A stretch of DNA of 64,000 bases from Candidatus Poribacteria bacterium (lineage in GTDB: Bacteria > Poribacteria > WGA-4E > WGA-3G), in assembly GCA_958295815.1 (NCBI GenBank), contig OY282374.1:3442856-3506855 (forward strand), written 5' to 3'. The position numbers were made by a program, and so were the translations under genes. The first letter of the stretch is position 1; the number at the start of each line of letters is the position of its first letter. A model generated the notes under the pieces. It was not told the origin of the DNA. It ran no database searches and was given only the letters and a program-made list of their open reading frames with translations. Positions 41,932 to 51,910 of the stretch are shown in pieces.

Positions 41932-43545
41932 ATGCGCGAAGAAGGAAAACAGCCACAATACATGCAGGAAAGGGAGTATAAGAAGTTATTCGGTTTGGAG
42001 ATTTATCTCACACCTGTATTCGTTATTTCCAGTATTGCCATCATTGTTTTTATCATCGGGTCTCTCGTTTTCCAGGAGGGTGCGACAAAACTCTTTGGAG
42101 ACCTCCGCGTCTGGCTCACCACGAACCTTGATTGGTTGTTTATGATCACAACCAACCTCGTTTTTCTCTTTTGTCTGGTTGTAGCGTTCTCGCCACTCGG
42201 CAAAATACGTCTCGGAGGCACAGATGCGAAACCTGAATACTCCTACTTAACATGGCTTGCCATGATCTTTTCCGCGGGCGTCGGGATAGGTCTCCTGTTC
42301 TTTGGTGTGTTAGAGCCGGTCACCTACTTTCAGAGTCCGCCACTTGGCGTAGAAACGGCTTATAATACAGATACGGTCTATACGGCTGAAAATGTTCCGG
42401 ACTCAGGAGATTCGAAGGTTCAAGCGGCAGCTTCCTTGGGTATAGCAGCGACAGTCTTCCACTGGGGCCTGCAAGGCTGGGCAATCTACGGGATCGTTGG
42501 ACTTGCCCTTGCATTTTTCGCTTACAACCGAGGTTTACCGCTCCTGATCCGATCTGCCTTTTATCCCATATTCGGCGACCGTATATGGGGCTGGCCCGGA
42601 CACATTATTGATACCTTCGCTATATTCGCAGGGATCTTTGGACTCGCAACCTCACTCGGTTTAGGAGTCCAACAGGTAACCTCAGGCATGGACTACCTCT
42701 TTGGGATACCAGCGAACGGTCTCACTATGGTCATCCTAATTGTAGTGATTACGTCTATTGCACTGGTTTCGGTGATGACAGGGATTAATGTTGGTATCAA
42801 GCGTCTCAGCCAGTTCAACATAATTCTCGCCTTCTTATTACTGGCAGCTGTTATACTCCTCGGGCCAACACTCTATATTTTACGGACGCTTTTCACTGGG
42901 CTTGGTACCTATGTTATGAAAATTGTGCCGCTCAGCAACTGGATCGGGCGCGAGGACACTGGATTTTACCACGGGTGGACGACTTTCTATTGGGCGTGGT
43001 GGATTGCCTGGGCACCGTTCATCGGGACATTTATCGCTCGGATTTCAAAAGGACGCACCGTTCGTGAGTTCGTCATTTTCGTGCTGCTTCTACCGACACT
43101 GTTATGTTTAATTTGGTTTAGTGCTTTTGGTGGAACTGCCCTTCACCAGTTCCTCACCGGCGGGTACACAGGCGTAACCGAGATAGTTGAGGCGTATAAG
43201 CCTGAACTCGCACTCTTCAAAATGTTTGAGGGACTCCCCTTGACAACGCTTCTTTCCTGTATCGGTATGACGTTGACAATTATCTTTTTTGTTACTTCGT
43301 CGGACTCCGGCTCCTTGATTATTGACATCATTGCAGCAGGTGGCAAGGTTGATGCGCCGATACCACAGCGTGTTTTCTGGTGTACTGCAGAGGGCTTAGT
43401 CGCTATCGCACTCCTACTTGGTGGCGGATTGAAGTCACTACAAGCTGCGTCCCTCGCAACTGGGTTTCCATTCGCTATTGTGTTATTAGGAATGGGGATC
43501 TGTGTTTGGATAGGGCTTAGTCGCGAACTACGTGAGTCTCAATAA
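41932..43545 (+). CDS. BCCT-family transporter (betaine/carnitine/choline type), copy 1
   Basis: The start at 41932 follows AAAAGGAGAATTTTGAAA. About 12 transmembrane segments are visible. The BCCT hallmark is GWTTFYWAWWIAWAPFIGTF followed by IARISKGRTVREF. A tryptophan-rich helix reads VFHWGLQGWAIYGIVGLALAFFAYNRGLP. Family members import quaternary ammonium compounds by sodium or proton symport or by exchange, for osmoprotection or as nutrients. A paralog lies 2.4 kb downstream with nearly the same leader and N-terminal core. 537 residues, complete. Confidence 0.92.
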   Translation: MREEGKQPQYMQEREYKKLFGLEIYLTPVFVISSIAIIVFIIGSLVFQEGATKLFGDLRVWLTTNLDWLFMITTNLVFLFCLVVAFSPLGKIRLGGTDAKPEYSYLTWLAMIFSAGVGIGLLFFGVLEPVTYFQSPPLGVETAYNTDTVYTAENVPDSGDSKVQAAASLGIAATVFHWGLQGWAIYGIVGLALAFFAYNRGLPLLIRSAFYPIFGDRIWGWPGHIIDTFAIFAGIFGLATSLGLGVQQVTSGMDYLFGIPANGLTMVILIVVITSIALVSVMTGINVGIKRLSQFNIILAFLLLAAVILLGPTLYILRTLFTGLGTYVMKIVPLSNWIGREDTGFYHGWTTFYWAWWIAWAPFIGTFIARISKGRTVREFVIFVLLLPTLLCLIWFSAFGGTALHQFLTGGYTGVTEIVEAYKPELALFKMFEGLPLTTLLSCIGMTLTIIFFVTSSDSGSLIIDIIAAGGKVDAPIPQRVFWCTAEGLVAIALLLGGGLKSLQAASLATGFPFAIVLLGMGICVWIGLSRELRESQ

Positions 43546-43661
43546 CGATTGGAGATCAGCAGTCGGCTGTCAGCAAAAGTGTTTGTTGTGGCAGGAACAT
43601 ATGAAACTGCCACAACGACGCAAAGTTGATAGCCGATAGTCAATATAATTGGAATCAAAAT

Positions 43662-44633
43662 ATGAACGCAGCAGAACTTGAATTTGAAAAACCATTCATC
43701 GAATTGGAACGTCACCTCGCACAGTTGGAAACCTTCGCGCAAACACATCCAGACTTGGACCTTGCAGAAGGGATTGATGCGCTAAAGCAGAACGCCGATA
43801 CGCTTACAAAGCAGACGTTCCAAAAATTGAGCCGTTGGGATAAAGTGAGACTGGCGCGTCATGCGCAACGTCCACAAGCCCCCTTCTATATCAATGCACT
43901 CCTTGAGGAACCCACCGAAATTCACAGCGATAAGTTGTACGGCGACGATCGCGCACTCATCGGGGGTTTGGCATGGTTTGATGGACAACCCCTCGTCTAT
44001 CTCGCTCAGCAGAAAGGCACAAACCTTGAAGAGCGGCAGGAAATGAACTTCGGTTACACGCATCCAGAGGGCTATCGTAAGGCAAAACGGTTGATGCAGT
44101 TGGCAAATAAGTTCAATCGTCCCTTACTCTGTTTTGTCGATACACCGGGAGCACACTTCGATCTCCGCTCGGAAGAATACGGACAAGCAATGGTGATTGC
44201 TGAAAATCTCGCTGAGATGATGAGCCTGCGTGTTCCGCTTCTCGTCGTTATAATTGGTGAAGGTGGAAGCGGCGGTGCGTTGGCAATTGCAGTTGGAAAC
44301 CGTGTGTTGATGATGGAGTACGCTGTCTACTGCGTCGCACCACCTGAGGCTTGTAGTGGTATAGTCTGGAAGGATAAGGGGGAACATGCGCCAGAGGCGA
44401 CCGAAGGTTATAAACCTACCGCCCCAGATCTACTTAAGTTAGGTATCATCGACCAAGTTATCCGCGAACCGCTCGGCGGCGCACACAGGGATCCAGAAGC
44501 CGCAGCACGCAGTGTCAGACGCGCAATACGGAAACATCTTACCGAATTAATGCAGATGACCCCTCAACAATTGATCCAACAAAGACATGAACGTTATCGG
44601 CACATCGGGCTTTATGGCGAAGATTCTGATTAG
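43662..44633 (+). CDS. accA: Acetyl-CoA carboxylase carboxyltransferase subunit alpha
   Basis: This is the alpha subunit of the carboxyltransferase that makes malonyl-CoA, the first step of fatty-acid synthesis. It opens with the conserved FEKPFIELERHLAQLE, and has SRWDKVRLARHAQRP, a glycine-rich IIGEGGSGGALAIAVGNRVLMMEYAVY core, and ACSGIVWKDK. The 323-residue length is typical. The start at 43662 matches the family N-terminus, but the ribosome site is weak. Location between two BCCT genes is unusual; accD is not adjacent. Confidence 0.95.
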   Translation: MNAAELEFEKPFIELERHLAQLETFAQTHPDLDLAEGIDALKQNADTLTKQTFQKLSRWDKVRLARHAQRPQAPFYINALLEEPTEIHSDKLYGDDRALIGGLAWFDGQPLVYLAQQKGTNLEERQEMNFGYTHPEGYRKAKRLMQLANKFNRPLLCFVDTPGAHFDLRSEEYGQAMVIAENLAEMMSLRVPLLVVIIGEGGSGGALAIAVGNRVLMMEYAVYCVAPPEACSGIVWKDKGEHAPEATEGYKPTAPDLLKLGIIDQVIREPLGGAHRDPEAAARSVRRAIRKHLTELMQMTPQQLIQQRHERYRHIGLYGEDSD

Positions 44634-44651
44634 GGGACGAATGCAAGCGAC

Positions 44652-45782
44652 ATGAAAATCCGAACGATTACTACAGGCATTCCGTTCCCTTTTGCACCAT
44701 ACCAACTGCAGCGTGCTGCAAAGTTTAACGCCGCCTGCCAAACCTATTTTGAAGCGAACGGTTACGATGTACAAACAACACGCATAAGTTCTCAAATCTG
44801 GGATGAGGCGCGGGATATAGATACAATCCTCAGGTTAGAGGCTGACGCACGAGCGTTGGGAATTGATTTCCTTAACTTGGGTACAATCCTGCCGGGAAAA
44901 CGGAACACCAAAGACCATCTTGCTTGTGTCCCTGATGTTATAGTCCGGAGTGAGATACTCTTTGCTACTGCCACCCTTACAATGCCGTCTGGCGATGTAG
45001 CATCCGATATTACTGAAAGCACAGCAGAGGTCATCCAGCAGATAGCACATCGAACCGATGCTGGCTACGGAAATCTTCGCTTTGCTGCCCTCATGAACTG
45101 CCCACCAAATACTCCCTTCTTCCCAGCTGCGTTCTGGAACGATACCAGAACCAACTTCGGCATTGGATGGCAAGCGTCAGACCTTGTCCAGCGCGCTTTC
45201 ACAGATGCCCCTAATTTGGAAGTCGGTCTGCAAAATCTGAAAGCCATCATGGAAGCAGAGGGACAGAAGATTGTCGCGCTCGCAGAAACGCTTGCACAGG
45301 AGTGGGGCATAAAGTTTGTCGGCATAGACGTCTCACCCGCCCCGATGGGCGATGAAAGCATCGCTTACGCCATGGAACAACAACTGCCGGGTCTTTTTGG
45401 TGAACGCGGCACCTTAGCGGTCGCCGCAGGTTTGACGCGGACGCTCCGATCACTCGATCTGCCGCTCTGTGGATACTCAGGATTAATGCTCCCAGTCCTT
45501 GAAGATGTGGGATTGGGTAAACGCAGTGAAGCGGGCTGCTTTAATCTCGACAGCCTTTTGCTCTATTCTGCTGTCTGCGGCACCGGCTTAGACACAATTC
45601 CCATACCCGGTGATGTTTCCACGTCTCAGATCGCCGACATTCTAACGGATGTTGCTGCCCTCTCTATGCAGCTCACTAAACCGTTATCCGTCCGTCTTTT
45701 CCCGGTTCCTGGATGCAAGGCAGGCGACATGACTCACTTTCAGTCCCCCTATCTAACAAATACAACTGTTATGACGGTCTAA
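44652..45782 (+). CDS. DUF711 (UPF0210-like) protein
   Basis: DUF711 features include KIRTITTGIPFPFAP at the start, FLNLGTILPGKRN, GIKFVGIDVSPAPMGDESIAYA, and a closing CGTGLDTIPIPGDVSTSQIADILTD region. Such proteins relate to the glycyl-radical enzyme fold and have no proven role. The gene starts 18 bp after accA, so the two are probably co-transcribed. 376 residues. Cysteines in NCPPNTPFFPAAF and SEAGCF may matter, but no chemistry is assigned. Confidence 0.82.
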   Translation: MKIRTITTGIPFPFAPYQLQRAAKFNAACQTYFEANGYDVQTTRISSQIWDEARDIDTILRLEADARALGIDFLNLGTILPGKRNTKDHLACVPDVIVRSEILFATATLTMPSGDVASDITESTAEVIQQIAHRTDAGYGNLRFAALMNCPPNTPFFPAAFWNDTRTNFGIGWQASDLVQRAFTDAPNLEVGLQNLKAIMEAEGQKIVALAETLAQEWGIKFVGIDVSPAPMGDESIAYAMEQQLPGLFGERGTLAVAAGLTRTLRSLDLPLCGYSGLMLPVLEDVGLGKRSEAGCFNLDSLLLYSAVCGTGLDTIPIPGDVSTSQIADILTDVAALSMQLTKPLSVRLFPVPGCKAGDMTHFQSPYLTNTTVMTV

Positions 45783-45942
45783 CATACTCCAACTCCTAAT
45801 AGGTAATTGACAAGATGAATCAAGAACCTAAAAAATCTCAACGATGGAGATGGCGTAGTGTTATTATTTTTAATTTATGATACGTGTAGACGCAGAAGGC
45901 ATATCTCCAAAGTGTGCTCTATCTGAAAGGAGAATCTTGAAA

Positions 45943-47565
45943 ATGCCCAAAGAAAGCGAGCATCTGCAACAGATGCCGCACCAAATAGATGAAGGCAAAT
46001 ACAATAAATTATTCGGTTTAGAGATTTACCTAACCCCTGTATTTGTGACTTCTGGAATTGCAATCATTATTTTTATTTTTTCATCCCTCATCTTCCAAGA
46101 AGGCGCAACGAGACTCTTTGGAGATCTCAGAGTTTGGCTCACCACGAATCTCGACTGGCTGTTCATGATTACAGCCAATATCGTTTTTCTTTTTTCTCTT
46201 TTTCTAGCATGTTCACCATTCGGCAACATTCGCCTCGGTGGAGCAGATGCGAAACCTGAATATTCCTACTTAACATGGCTTGCTATGCTCTTCGCGGCGG
46301 GCGTCGGTATTGGGATGCTGTTTTTTGCTGTTTTGGAACCGGTAACTTACTTTCAGAGTCCACCTCTCGGGGTAGAAAAGGTTTACAACACAGAGACAGT
46401 CTACAACGCTGAAAATGTGCCCGACGCTGGAGATCCCAAGGTCCAGAAGGTGGTGGTCTTGGGTATAGCAGCAACAGTCTTCCATTGGGGGTTACAAGGA
46501 TGGGCGATCTATGGAGTCGTTGGACTTGCCCTTGCATTTTTTGCTTACAACCGAGGTTTACCGCTCCTAATACGATCTGCATTTTATCCAATATTCGGCG
46601 ATCGTATATGGGGATGGACCGGGCATATTATCGATACTTTCGCTATATTCGCAGGTATTTTTGGGCTCGCTACCTCGCTCGGATACGGGGTGCAACAGAT
46701 AACTTCCGGACTTAACTATCTATTTGGAATACCAGCGAATTCCTTTACTATGGTTCTCCTCATTGTAGTTATTACCGCAATCGCGATGACTTCAGTGATG
46801 ACAGGGATTAATGTAGGGATTAAACGTCTAAGTCAGTTCAACATAATTCTCGCGTTTTTCTTGCTATTAGCTGTAATTGTAATCGGTCCAACGCTCTATA
46901 TTTTTCGCAACATATTTATGGGATTCGGGACCTATATCATGAAAATTGTCCCACTCAGCAACTGGATCGGTCGCGAGGACACTGAATTTCTGCACGGATG
47001 GACCACTTTTTACTGGTCATGGTGGATCGCTTGGGCACCATTGATTGGCACATTTATTGCCCGCATTTCAAAGGGTCGTACAGTTCGCGAGTTTGTTCTC
47101 TTTGTTCTTTTTTTACCGACCCTGATGTGTTTACTCTGGTTTGGGGCGTTTGGTAGCACTGCCATCCACCAGTTCCTCACTGAAGGTTATACGGGCGTAA
47201 CCGAGATAGTCGAGGCATATAAACCAGAAATGGCTCTGTTTAAAATGTTTGAAGGGTTACCATGGACAATGTTTCTTTCTTGTGTCGCTATCGGACTAAC
47301 GATCGTCTTTTTTGTTACTTCCTCGGATTCCGGTTCTTTAATCCTTGACATCATCGCTGCTGGTGGCAAGATTGACGCACCGATACCACAACGTGTATTT
47401 TGGTGTACCGGAGAAGGTTTAATCGCTATCGCACTCTTACTTGGCGGAGGGCTGAAATCCTTGCAAGCTGCTGCCCTCGCGACGGGCTTTCCTTTCGCAA
47501 TTGTAGTATTAGGTATGGGGGTCTGTGTCTGGATTGGACTTCGTAGCGAAGCACGTCAAACTTAG
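45943..47565 (+). CDS. BCCT-family transporter, copy 2
   Basis: The start at 45943 follows GAAAGGAGAATCTTGAAA, nearly identical to the leader of copy 1. The same 12-helix pattern and BCCT motif (GWTTFYWSWWIAWAPLIGTF, IARISKGRTVREF) are present, with high identity throughout. Differences cluster near the N-terminus and in a few helices. It probably imports a related quaternary amine. A tandem duplication with accA and DUF711 caught between is likely, or copy 2 was inserted beside them. 540 residues. Confidence 0.92.
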   Translation: MPKESEHLQQMPHQIDEGKYNKLFGLEIYLTPVFVTSGIAIIIFIFSSLIFQEGATRLFGDLRVWLTTNLDWLFMITANIVFLFSLFLACSPFGNIRLGGADAKPEYSYLTWLAMLFAAGVGIGMLFFAVLEPVTYFQSPPLGVEKVYNTETVYNAENVPDAGDPKVQKVVVLGIAATVFHWGLQGWAIYGVVGLALAFFAYNRGLPLLIRSAFYPIFGDRIWGWTGHIIDTFAIFAGIFGLATSLGYGVQQITSGLNYLFGIPANSFTMVLLIVVITAIAMTSVMTGINVGIKRLSQFNIILAFFLLLAVIVIGPTLYIFRNIFMGFGTYIMKIVPLSNWIGREDTEFLHGWTTFYWSWWIAWAPLIGTFIARISKGRTVREFVLFVLFLPTLMCLLWFGAFGSTAIHQFLTEGYTGVTEIVEAYKPEMALFKMFEGLPWTMFLSCVAIGLTIVFFVTSSDSGSLILDIIAAGGKIDAPIPQRVFWCTGEGLIAIALLLGGGLKSLQAAALATGFPFAIVVLGMGVCVWIGLRSEARQT

Positions 47566-47726
47566 TAAATTGGCTGCCAGCAAGAGAATAGTTATCGGCA
47601 AAACATTAATACCTCTGCGTGACGAACTTTTTTTGTTGCCAATAGTCACATCTTTTGATAAGATGATGCCCATGAAATTTGATGAGCATTGTCCACTCAA
47701 CTAATCCACATTGGAGGTACTTCGCA

Positions 47727-48455
47727 ATGTATATGCGGCATTGGTTACAAAGCCCTTCAAGTTTAACACACGGCAATATCATTAAGCGCGAGATCTTTAG
47801 CAAACGCACTGAGGATCCTACGGATGAAGAGGGTGCAATCCTAAGATACGTTGATAGTTTCTCACGGTGTTATCTTGAGCCGAGAATAGCTTCAGTACCG
47901 ACAGCATTGGATGACCGGCAGCTTGTTTTTTATGTTGTTGATGGCACTGGCATATTTGAAGCTGGAGATTTAAAACAGGAAGTCGGAGAAGGCGATGCGA
48001 TCTTAGTCCCACCCGGACTTACACACGTCTTGCACAATCCAGAGAATACACCACTGGAATTTCTGATCTTGGAAGAAATTATTCCGGACGGTGTAGAAGC
48101 ACCCCGTAAGGATGCTCTCATCCGAAACTACCGGGAACGTCCTTTAGGACAGGGACATTGGACGCATCTCGTACATCCGATTTTCGGTCAGGACGATGGT
48201 TTGGTGGTACTGCATTCAGTACTTGTGGTGCGGATTGAAGCAATGCAAACCCCTGATACACACGGACACGGTCCCGATATGGACGAAGTCTGGTATATGC
48301 TTGAGGGCAACGGCATCCACGTCGTCAGCAGAAACGTTTATCGGCAGATGCCCGGCGATGCTGTCTCTGTGGCTTCATCTAATCCAGGACATACACTCAT
48401 CAACGACACAGATGAACCTCTCAAGACTTTTTACTTTGCCCGGTATGATCGGTAA
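47727..48455 (+). CDS. Two-domain cupin protein
   Basis: The start at 47727 is set by GGAGG 10 bp upstream. Two cupin barrels are seen: one around QLVFYVVDGTGIFEAGDLKQEVGEGDAILVPPGLTHVLHN, the other around HGPDMDEVWYMLEGNGIHVVSRNVYRQMPGDAVSVASSNPGHTLIN. Histidines in the first (GLTHVLHN) and in the second (HGHGPDMDEVW, GHTLIN) could bind a metal. Bicupins include dioxygenases, isomerases and seed-storage-like proteins, so no single reaction is assigned. It lies 11 bp before a sulfatase and is probably in one operon with it. 242 residues. Confidence 0.85.
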   Translation: MYMRHWLQSPSSLTHGNIIKREIFSKRTEDPTDEEGAILRYVDSFSRCYLEPRIASVPTALDDRQLVFYVVDGTGIFEAGDLKQEVGEGDAILVPPGLTHVLHNPENTPLEFLILEEIIPDGVEAPRKDALIRNYRERPLGQGHWTHLVHPIFGQDDGLVVLHSVLVVRIEAMQTPDTHGHGPDMDEVWYMLEGNGIHVVSRNVYRQMPGDAVSVASSNPGHTLINDTDEPLKTFYFARYDR

Positions 48456-48466
48456 AAGGAATAACC

Positions 48467-49924
48467 ATGGCTGACAAACCGCATGTACTTCTGATTTCAA
48501 CAGATCATTGGCCCAATTCGCTTTTGGGTGTCAGTGGACATCCTGCAATCCAAACCCCAACCTTAGATGCCCTTGCTCGCGCTGGCACCCGCTTTACACG
48601 AGGTTACAGTGAATGCCCAGTCTGCGTCCCGGCACGGAAAACGCTGATGACCGGAACGACAACGCGCACCCACAAAGATCGAGTTTTTAACGATCATCTT
48701 GGGATCAATGGGCTCCCAACGATCGCACAAACCTTTCGGGATGCGGGGTATCAGGCTTATGCTGTTGGCAAGCTTCATGTCTATCCTCAGCGCGACCGAA
48801 TCGGATTTGACGATGTACTATTAGGTGAGGAAGGCAGACTACAATACGGCGCAATAGACGATTACGAACTTTTCCTCGGCGATAGAGGCTATGCCGGTCA
48901 ACAATTCGCACACGGCATGTGTAATAACGATTACCTCAATCGACCTTGGCATCTTCCCGAAGACTGCCATATCACGAACTGGAGCACACAGCAGATGGTT
49001 CGGATGATTAAACGCCGTGATCCAACGCGTCCCGGATTTTGGTTTCTCTCCTATTGCCACCCACATCCACCCTTAGCACCCCTGCAGTGCTATATGGACA
49101 TGTATAGAGATATTGATGTAGACATGCCTTATTGTGGCGAGTGGGCAGAGCAGACAGATCAGTTGCCCTTACCCTTAAAAGGACGGCAAAAACAGGACGA
49201 AAACTTTACAGAGGATCAAATTCGCTCGGCACGCCAAGCGTTTTACGCCCTCTGTACACACATTGACCATCAACTGCGTGTCGTCATCGGTACTTTGCGT
49301 GAAGAAGGCATGTTAAACAACACGATTCTACTCTTCACATCCGACCACGGCGATATGCTTGGAAACCATCGGATGTGGGCGAAACGGCTCTACTATGAAG
49401 ATTCAGCTAATGTCCCTATGCTCCTTGTAGGTACCGCAGGCGATGAACAGGTCGGACATCATAGAGTGGATGACCGACTCGTCGGATGGCAGGACGTAAT
49501 GCCGACTTTGCTCCACTTAGCAGGAATTGACATTCCAGATACCGTGGACGGGATACCGATGGTAGGCGACCAAAGGCGCGAGTGGTTGTATGGTGAGTGC
49601 GGCGAAGGCGGGAGTGCAACTCGGATGATTCATGAAGGACGTTTCAAGCTTATCTATTATGCTACCGGAAACTACCGTCAGCTCTTCGATTTAGAAGAAG
49701 ATCCGCGGGAATTGAATGACCTCGTCAATTCGCCAGATCACGCTGAAATCCTTGACCGATTGACGAACCACCTGATAGGTGAACTCTATGGGAGCGATGA
49801 AGACTGGTTGCAAGATGGAAAACTCGTCGGTTTACCAGATCGAGAGTATCGTCCGTCTCCCAACCGCGCCTTATCAGGTCAACGTGGGCTCCACTGGCCA
49901 CCGTCTCCATCTACGGGGCGTTGA
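48467..49924 (+). CDS. Type I sulfatase (alkaline phosphatase superfamily)
   Basis: D13-H14 (STDHWPNSLLG) is at the N-terminal metal site. C53-V-P-A-R57 is the CxPxR formylglycine motif. FTSDHGDMLGNHRMWAKR is the distal metal-binding region. No signal peptide is seen. The length (485) is normal. It is about as related to the sulfatase at 6043 as family members usually are and is not a recent copy. Following a bicupin gene by 11 bp, it may act on the same catabolic substrate; the sulfate ester is unknown. Confidence 0.9.
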   Translation: MADKPHVLLISTDHWPNSLLGVSGHPAIQTPTLDALARAGTRFTRGYSECPVCVPARKTLMTGTTTRTHKDRVFNDHLGINGLPTIAQTFRDAGYQAYAVGKLHVYPQRDRIGFDDVLLGEEGRLQYGAIDDYELFLGDRGYAGQQFAHGMCNNDYLNRPWHLPEDCHITNWSTQQMVRMIKRRDPTRPGFWFLSYCHPHPPLAPLQCYMDMYRDIDVDMPYCGEWAEQTDQLPLPLKGRQKQDENFTEDQIRSARQAFYALCTHIDHQLRVVIGTLREEGMLNNTILLFTSDHGDMLGNHRMWAKRLYYEDSANVPMLLVGTAGDEQVGHHRVDDRLVGWQDVMPTLLHLAGIDIPDTVDGIPMVGDQRREWLYGECGEGGSATRMIHEGRFKLIYYATGNYRQLFDLEEDPRELNDLVNSPDHAEILDRLTNHLIGELYGSDEDWLQDGKLVGLPDREYRPSPNRALSGQRGLHWPPSPSTGR

Positions 49925-49942
49925 GTCTCATCTCCAAAAGCG

Positions 49943-49967
49943 GTGGTGCGGCTTTTAACCGCACCAC
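49943..49967 (+). terminator. Hairpin after the sulfatase gene
   Basis: GTGGTGCGG pairs with CCGCACCAC around CTTTTAA. It may end the bicupin-sulfatase transcript; only a short T-rich run follows. Confidence 0.5.
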
Positions 49968-50044
49968 TTAATCTGCCTTCTTTCTACCATCCGCTTAAAG
50001 CCATAATTTCGACAATCAACGCCTACATTTCCCGATTAAAATCG

Positions 50045-50073
50045 TTGAATTCCTACGCAAAATGTGCTATCAT
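50045..50073 (+). promoter_or_regulatory. Promoter upstream of the hsdM operon
   Basis: TTGAAT at 50045-50050 and TATCAT at 50068-50073 are separated by exactly 17 bp. It lies 230 bp before hsdM, with a MITE-like element in between, so the operon would have a long leader. Confidence 0.5.
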
Positions 50074-50131
50074 TTAACAATAAGTGATTGCTGGATGTGC
50101 TGTCAAGGTAGTATTTTGGCAGCGTGTAGCC

Positions 50132-50236
50132 GTAGGTTGGGTTGAGCGGTTAAATACCGAGGAATCCTCCGGTTTACGCCAAGAATTCTGACTTCCAATC
50201 ACACATTCTTGTAAATGAATATAGCGAAACCCAACA
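50132..50236. repeat. MITE-like element, copy B
   Basis: GTTGGGTT at 50136-50143 and AACCCAAC at 50228-50235 match the ends of copy A at 33485-33580. The interior is different apart from the extreme ends (GTAGGTTGGGTTGAG, AGCGAAACCCAAC). Its position in the operon leader may affect expression. Confidence 0.7.
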
Positions 50237-50302
50237 TTCCAAACTGGGAAGTTATTACGTCCCGAAGTCGAACTCGCGTTAGATAGGATTATCTAAAAAC
50301 TT

Positions 50303-51910
50303 ATGGCAACAATAAAATCAGACAATAACTCCAGTAATAATGGAGCAACGCTTGGTTTTGAAGCAAAGTTATATCAGGCAGCCGATAAACTCCGCAACAA
50401 CATGGATGCTGCTGAATACAAGCACGTGGTGTTGGGATTAATCTTCCTCAAGTACATCTCGGATTCTTTTGAGGAGAAACAGGATTCATTGCTTAAGGAA
50501 TTTGCTGATCCTAACAGTGTGTACTATATCAAAGATGAAGCCATCCGCTCCCAAAGTACTGAGGACAAAGATGAATACTTAGCAGAAAACATCTTTTACG
50601 TCCCGAAAGATGCCCGCTGGCCTTATTTACAGGCAAATGCCAAGCAATCACAGATTGGCACACTAATTGATGACGCAATGCATACGATTGAACAGGAAAA
50701 CCCGCGTCTCAAAGGTGTACTTCCAAAAAACTACGCACGACCAGGGCTTGACAAAAGACAGCTCGGTGAACTTGTCGATCTCATTGGCACAATCGGCTTA
50801 GGTGCAGAAGAGTATCGTTCCAAAGACGTGTTGGGTAGGGTTTATGAATATTTCCTCTCGCAATTTGCAAGTGCTGAAGGCAAAAGAGGTGGTCAGTTCT
50901 ATACACCCCGCTGTGTCGTGCAGCTGCTTGTTGAAATGCTCGCACCCTACAAAGGACGGGTTTACGACCCGTGCTGCGGCTCAGGCGGTATGTTTGTCCA
51001 GAGCGAGGCATTTGTTGAAGCACACGGTGGACGGTACGATGACATCTCCATTTTCGGACAGGAATCCAATCCAACGACGCGCCAATTAGCATTGATGAAT
51101 CTCGCAATTCGTGGGATTGAGGCTAACCTCGGACAGGAACACGCCGACAGTTTCCACAACGACTTGCATCCAGATCTGAAAGCCGACTATATCCTTGCCA
51201 ATCCACCGTTTAACAGTAGCGACTGGGGTGGAGACAGGTTGCGTGAAGACAGACGTTGGGTTTACGGTACCCCGCCACCGGGCAACGCCAACTTTGCCTG
51301 GGTACAGCACTTTATCTATCACCTCACGCCAAACGGTACGGCTGGGTTTGTATTGGCGAACGGTTCTATGAGTTCAAATACATCCAATGAAGGTGAAATC
51401 CGTAAGAAAATTATTGAAGCTGACTTGGTTGATTGCATGGTGGCATTACCCGGGCAGCTTTTCTATTCCACACAAATTCCCGTTTGTCTCTGGTTTATCG
51501 CAAAAAATAAAAAAGACCTTCGCTTTCGCAAACGTACCGGCGAGACCCTCTTTATAGACATTCGTAAACTTGGAGTGATGATTGACAGGGCACACAGAGA
51601 ACTAACCTCTGAGGACATAGCGCGTATTGCTACTACCTATCACGCTTGGCGCGGTGATAAAAACACCGTTGATTATGTTGATGTCCCTGGCTTCTGCAAG
51701 AGCACGACACTTGAGGAAATTCATGCGCAAAACTATATCCTGACCCCGGGAAGATATGTCGGAATTGAAGATATTGAGGATAATGGAATTCCCTTTGAGA
51801 AACAGATGAAACAACTTTCTGCTAAGCTTCACGAACAGATCGCTGAATCCGAACGGCTTGACACAACCATTAAGAAAAATCTGGAAGTATTGGGATATAG
51901 GGGTAAGTAG
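50303..51910 (+). CDS. hsdM: Type I restriction-modification DNA methyltransferase subunit
   Basis: HsdM transfers a methyl group from SAM to adenine in the site recognised by HsdS. The N-terminal helical domain ([25 protein letters not shown]) is typical. D222-PCCGSGGM is the SAM-binding motif I and N300-PPF303 is the catalytic motif [20 protein letters not shown] also matches. At 535 residues it is complete, and both motifs are intact, so it should be active. Its stop codon overlaps the GTG of the HEPN gene by 1 bp. First gene of the seven-gene operon ending at hsdR. Confidence 0.95.
   Translation: MATIKSDNNSSNNGATLGFEAKLYQAADKLRNNMDAAEYKHVVLGLIFLKYISDSFEEKQDSLLKEFADPNSVYYIKDEAIRSQSTEDKDEYLAENIFYVPKDARWPYLQANAKQSQIGTLIDDAMHTIEQENPRLKGVLPKNYARPGLDKRQLGELVDLIGTIGLGAEEYRSKDVLGRVYEYFLSQFASAEGKRGGQFYTPRCVVQLLVEMLAPYKGRVYDPCCGSGGMFVQSEAFVEAHGGRYDDISIFGQESNPTTRQLALMNLAIRGIEANLGQEHADSFHNDLHPDLKADYILANPPFNSSDWGGDRLREDRRWVYGTPPPGNANFAWVQHFIYHLTPNGTAGFVLANGSMSSNTSNEGEIRKKIIEADLVDCMVALPGQLFYSTQIPVCLWFIAKNKKDLRFRKRTGETLFIDIRKLGVMIDRAHRELTSEDIARIATTYHAWRGDKNTVDYVDVPGFCKSTTLEEIHAQNYILTPGRYVGIEDIEDNGIPFEKQMKQLSAKLHEQIAESERLDTTIKKNLEVLGYRGK

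Larger units (their letters stand above)
49925..50302. other. Leader region of the defence operon
   Basis: Contains a hairpin at 49943-49967, a good promoter at 50045-50073, and a MITE-like element at 50132-50236 between the promoter and hsdM. No gene is recognised. Confidence 0.65.
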
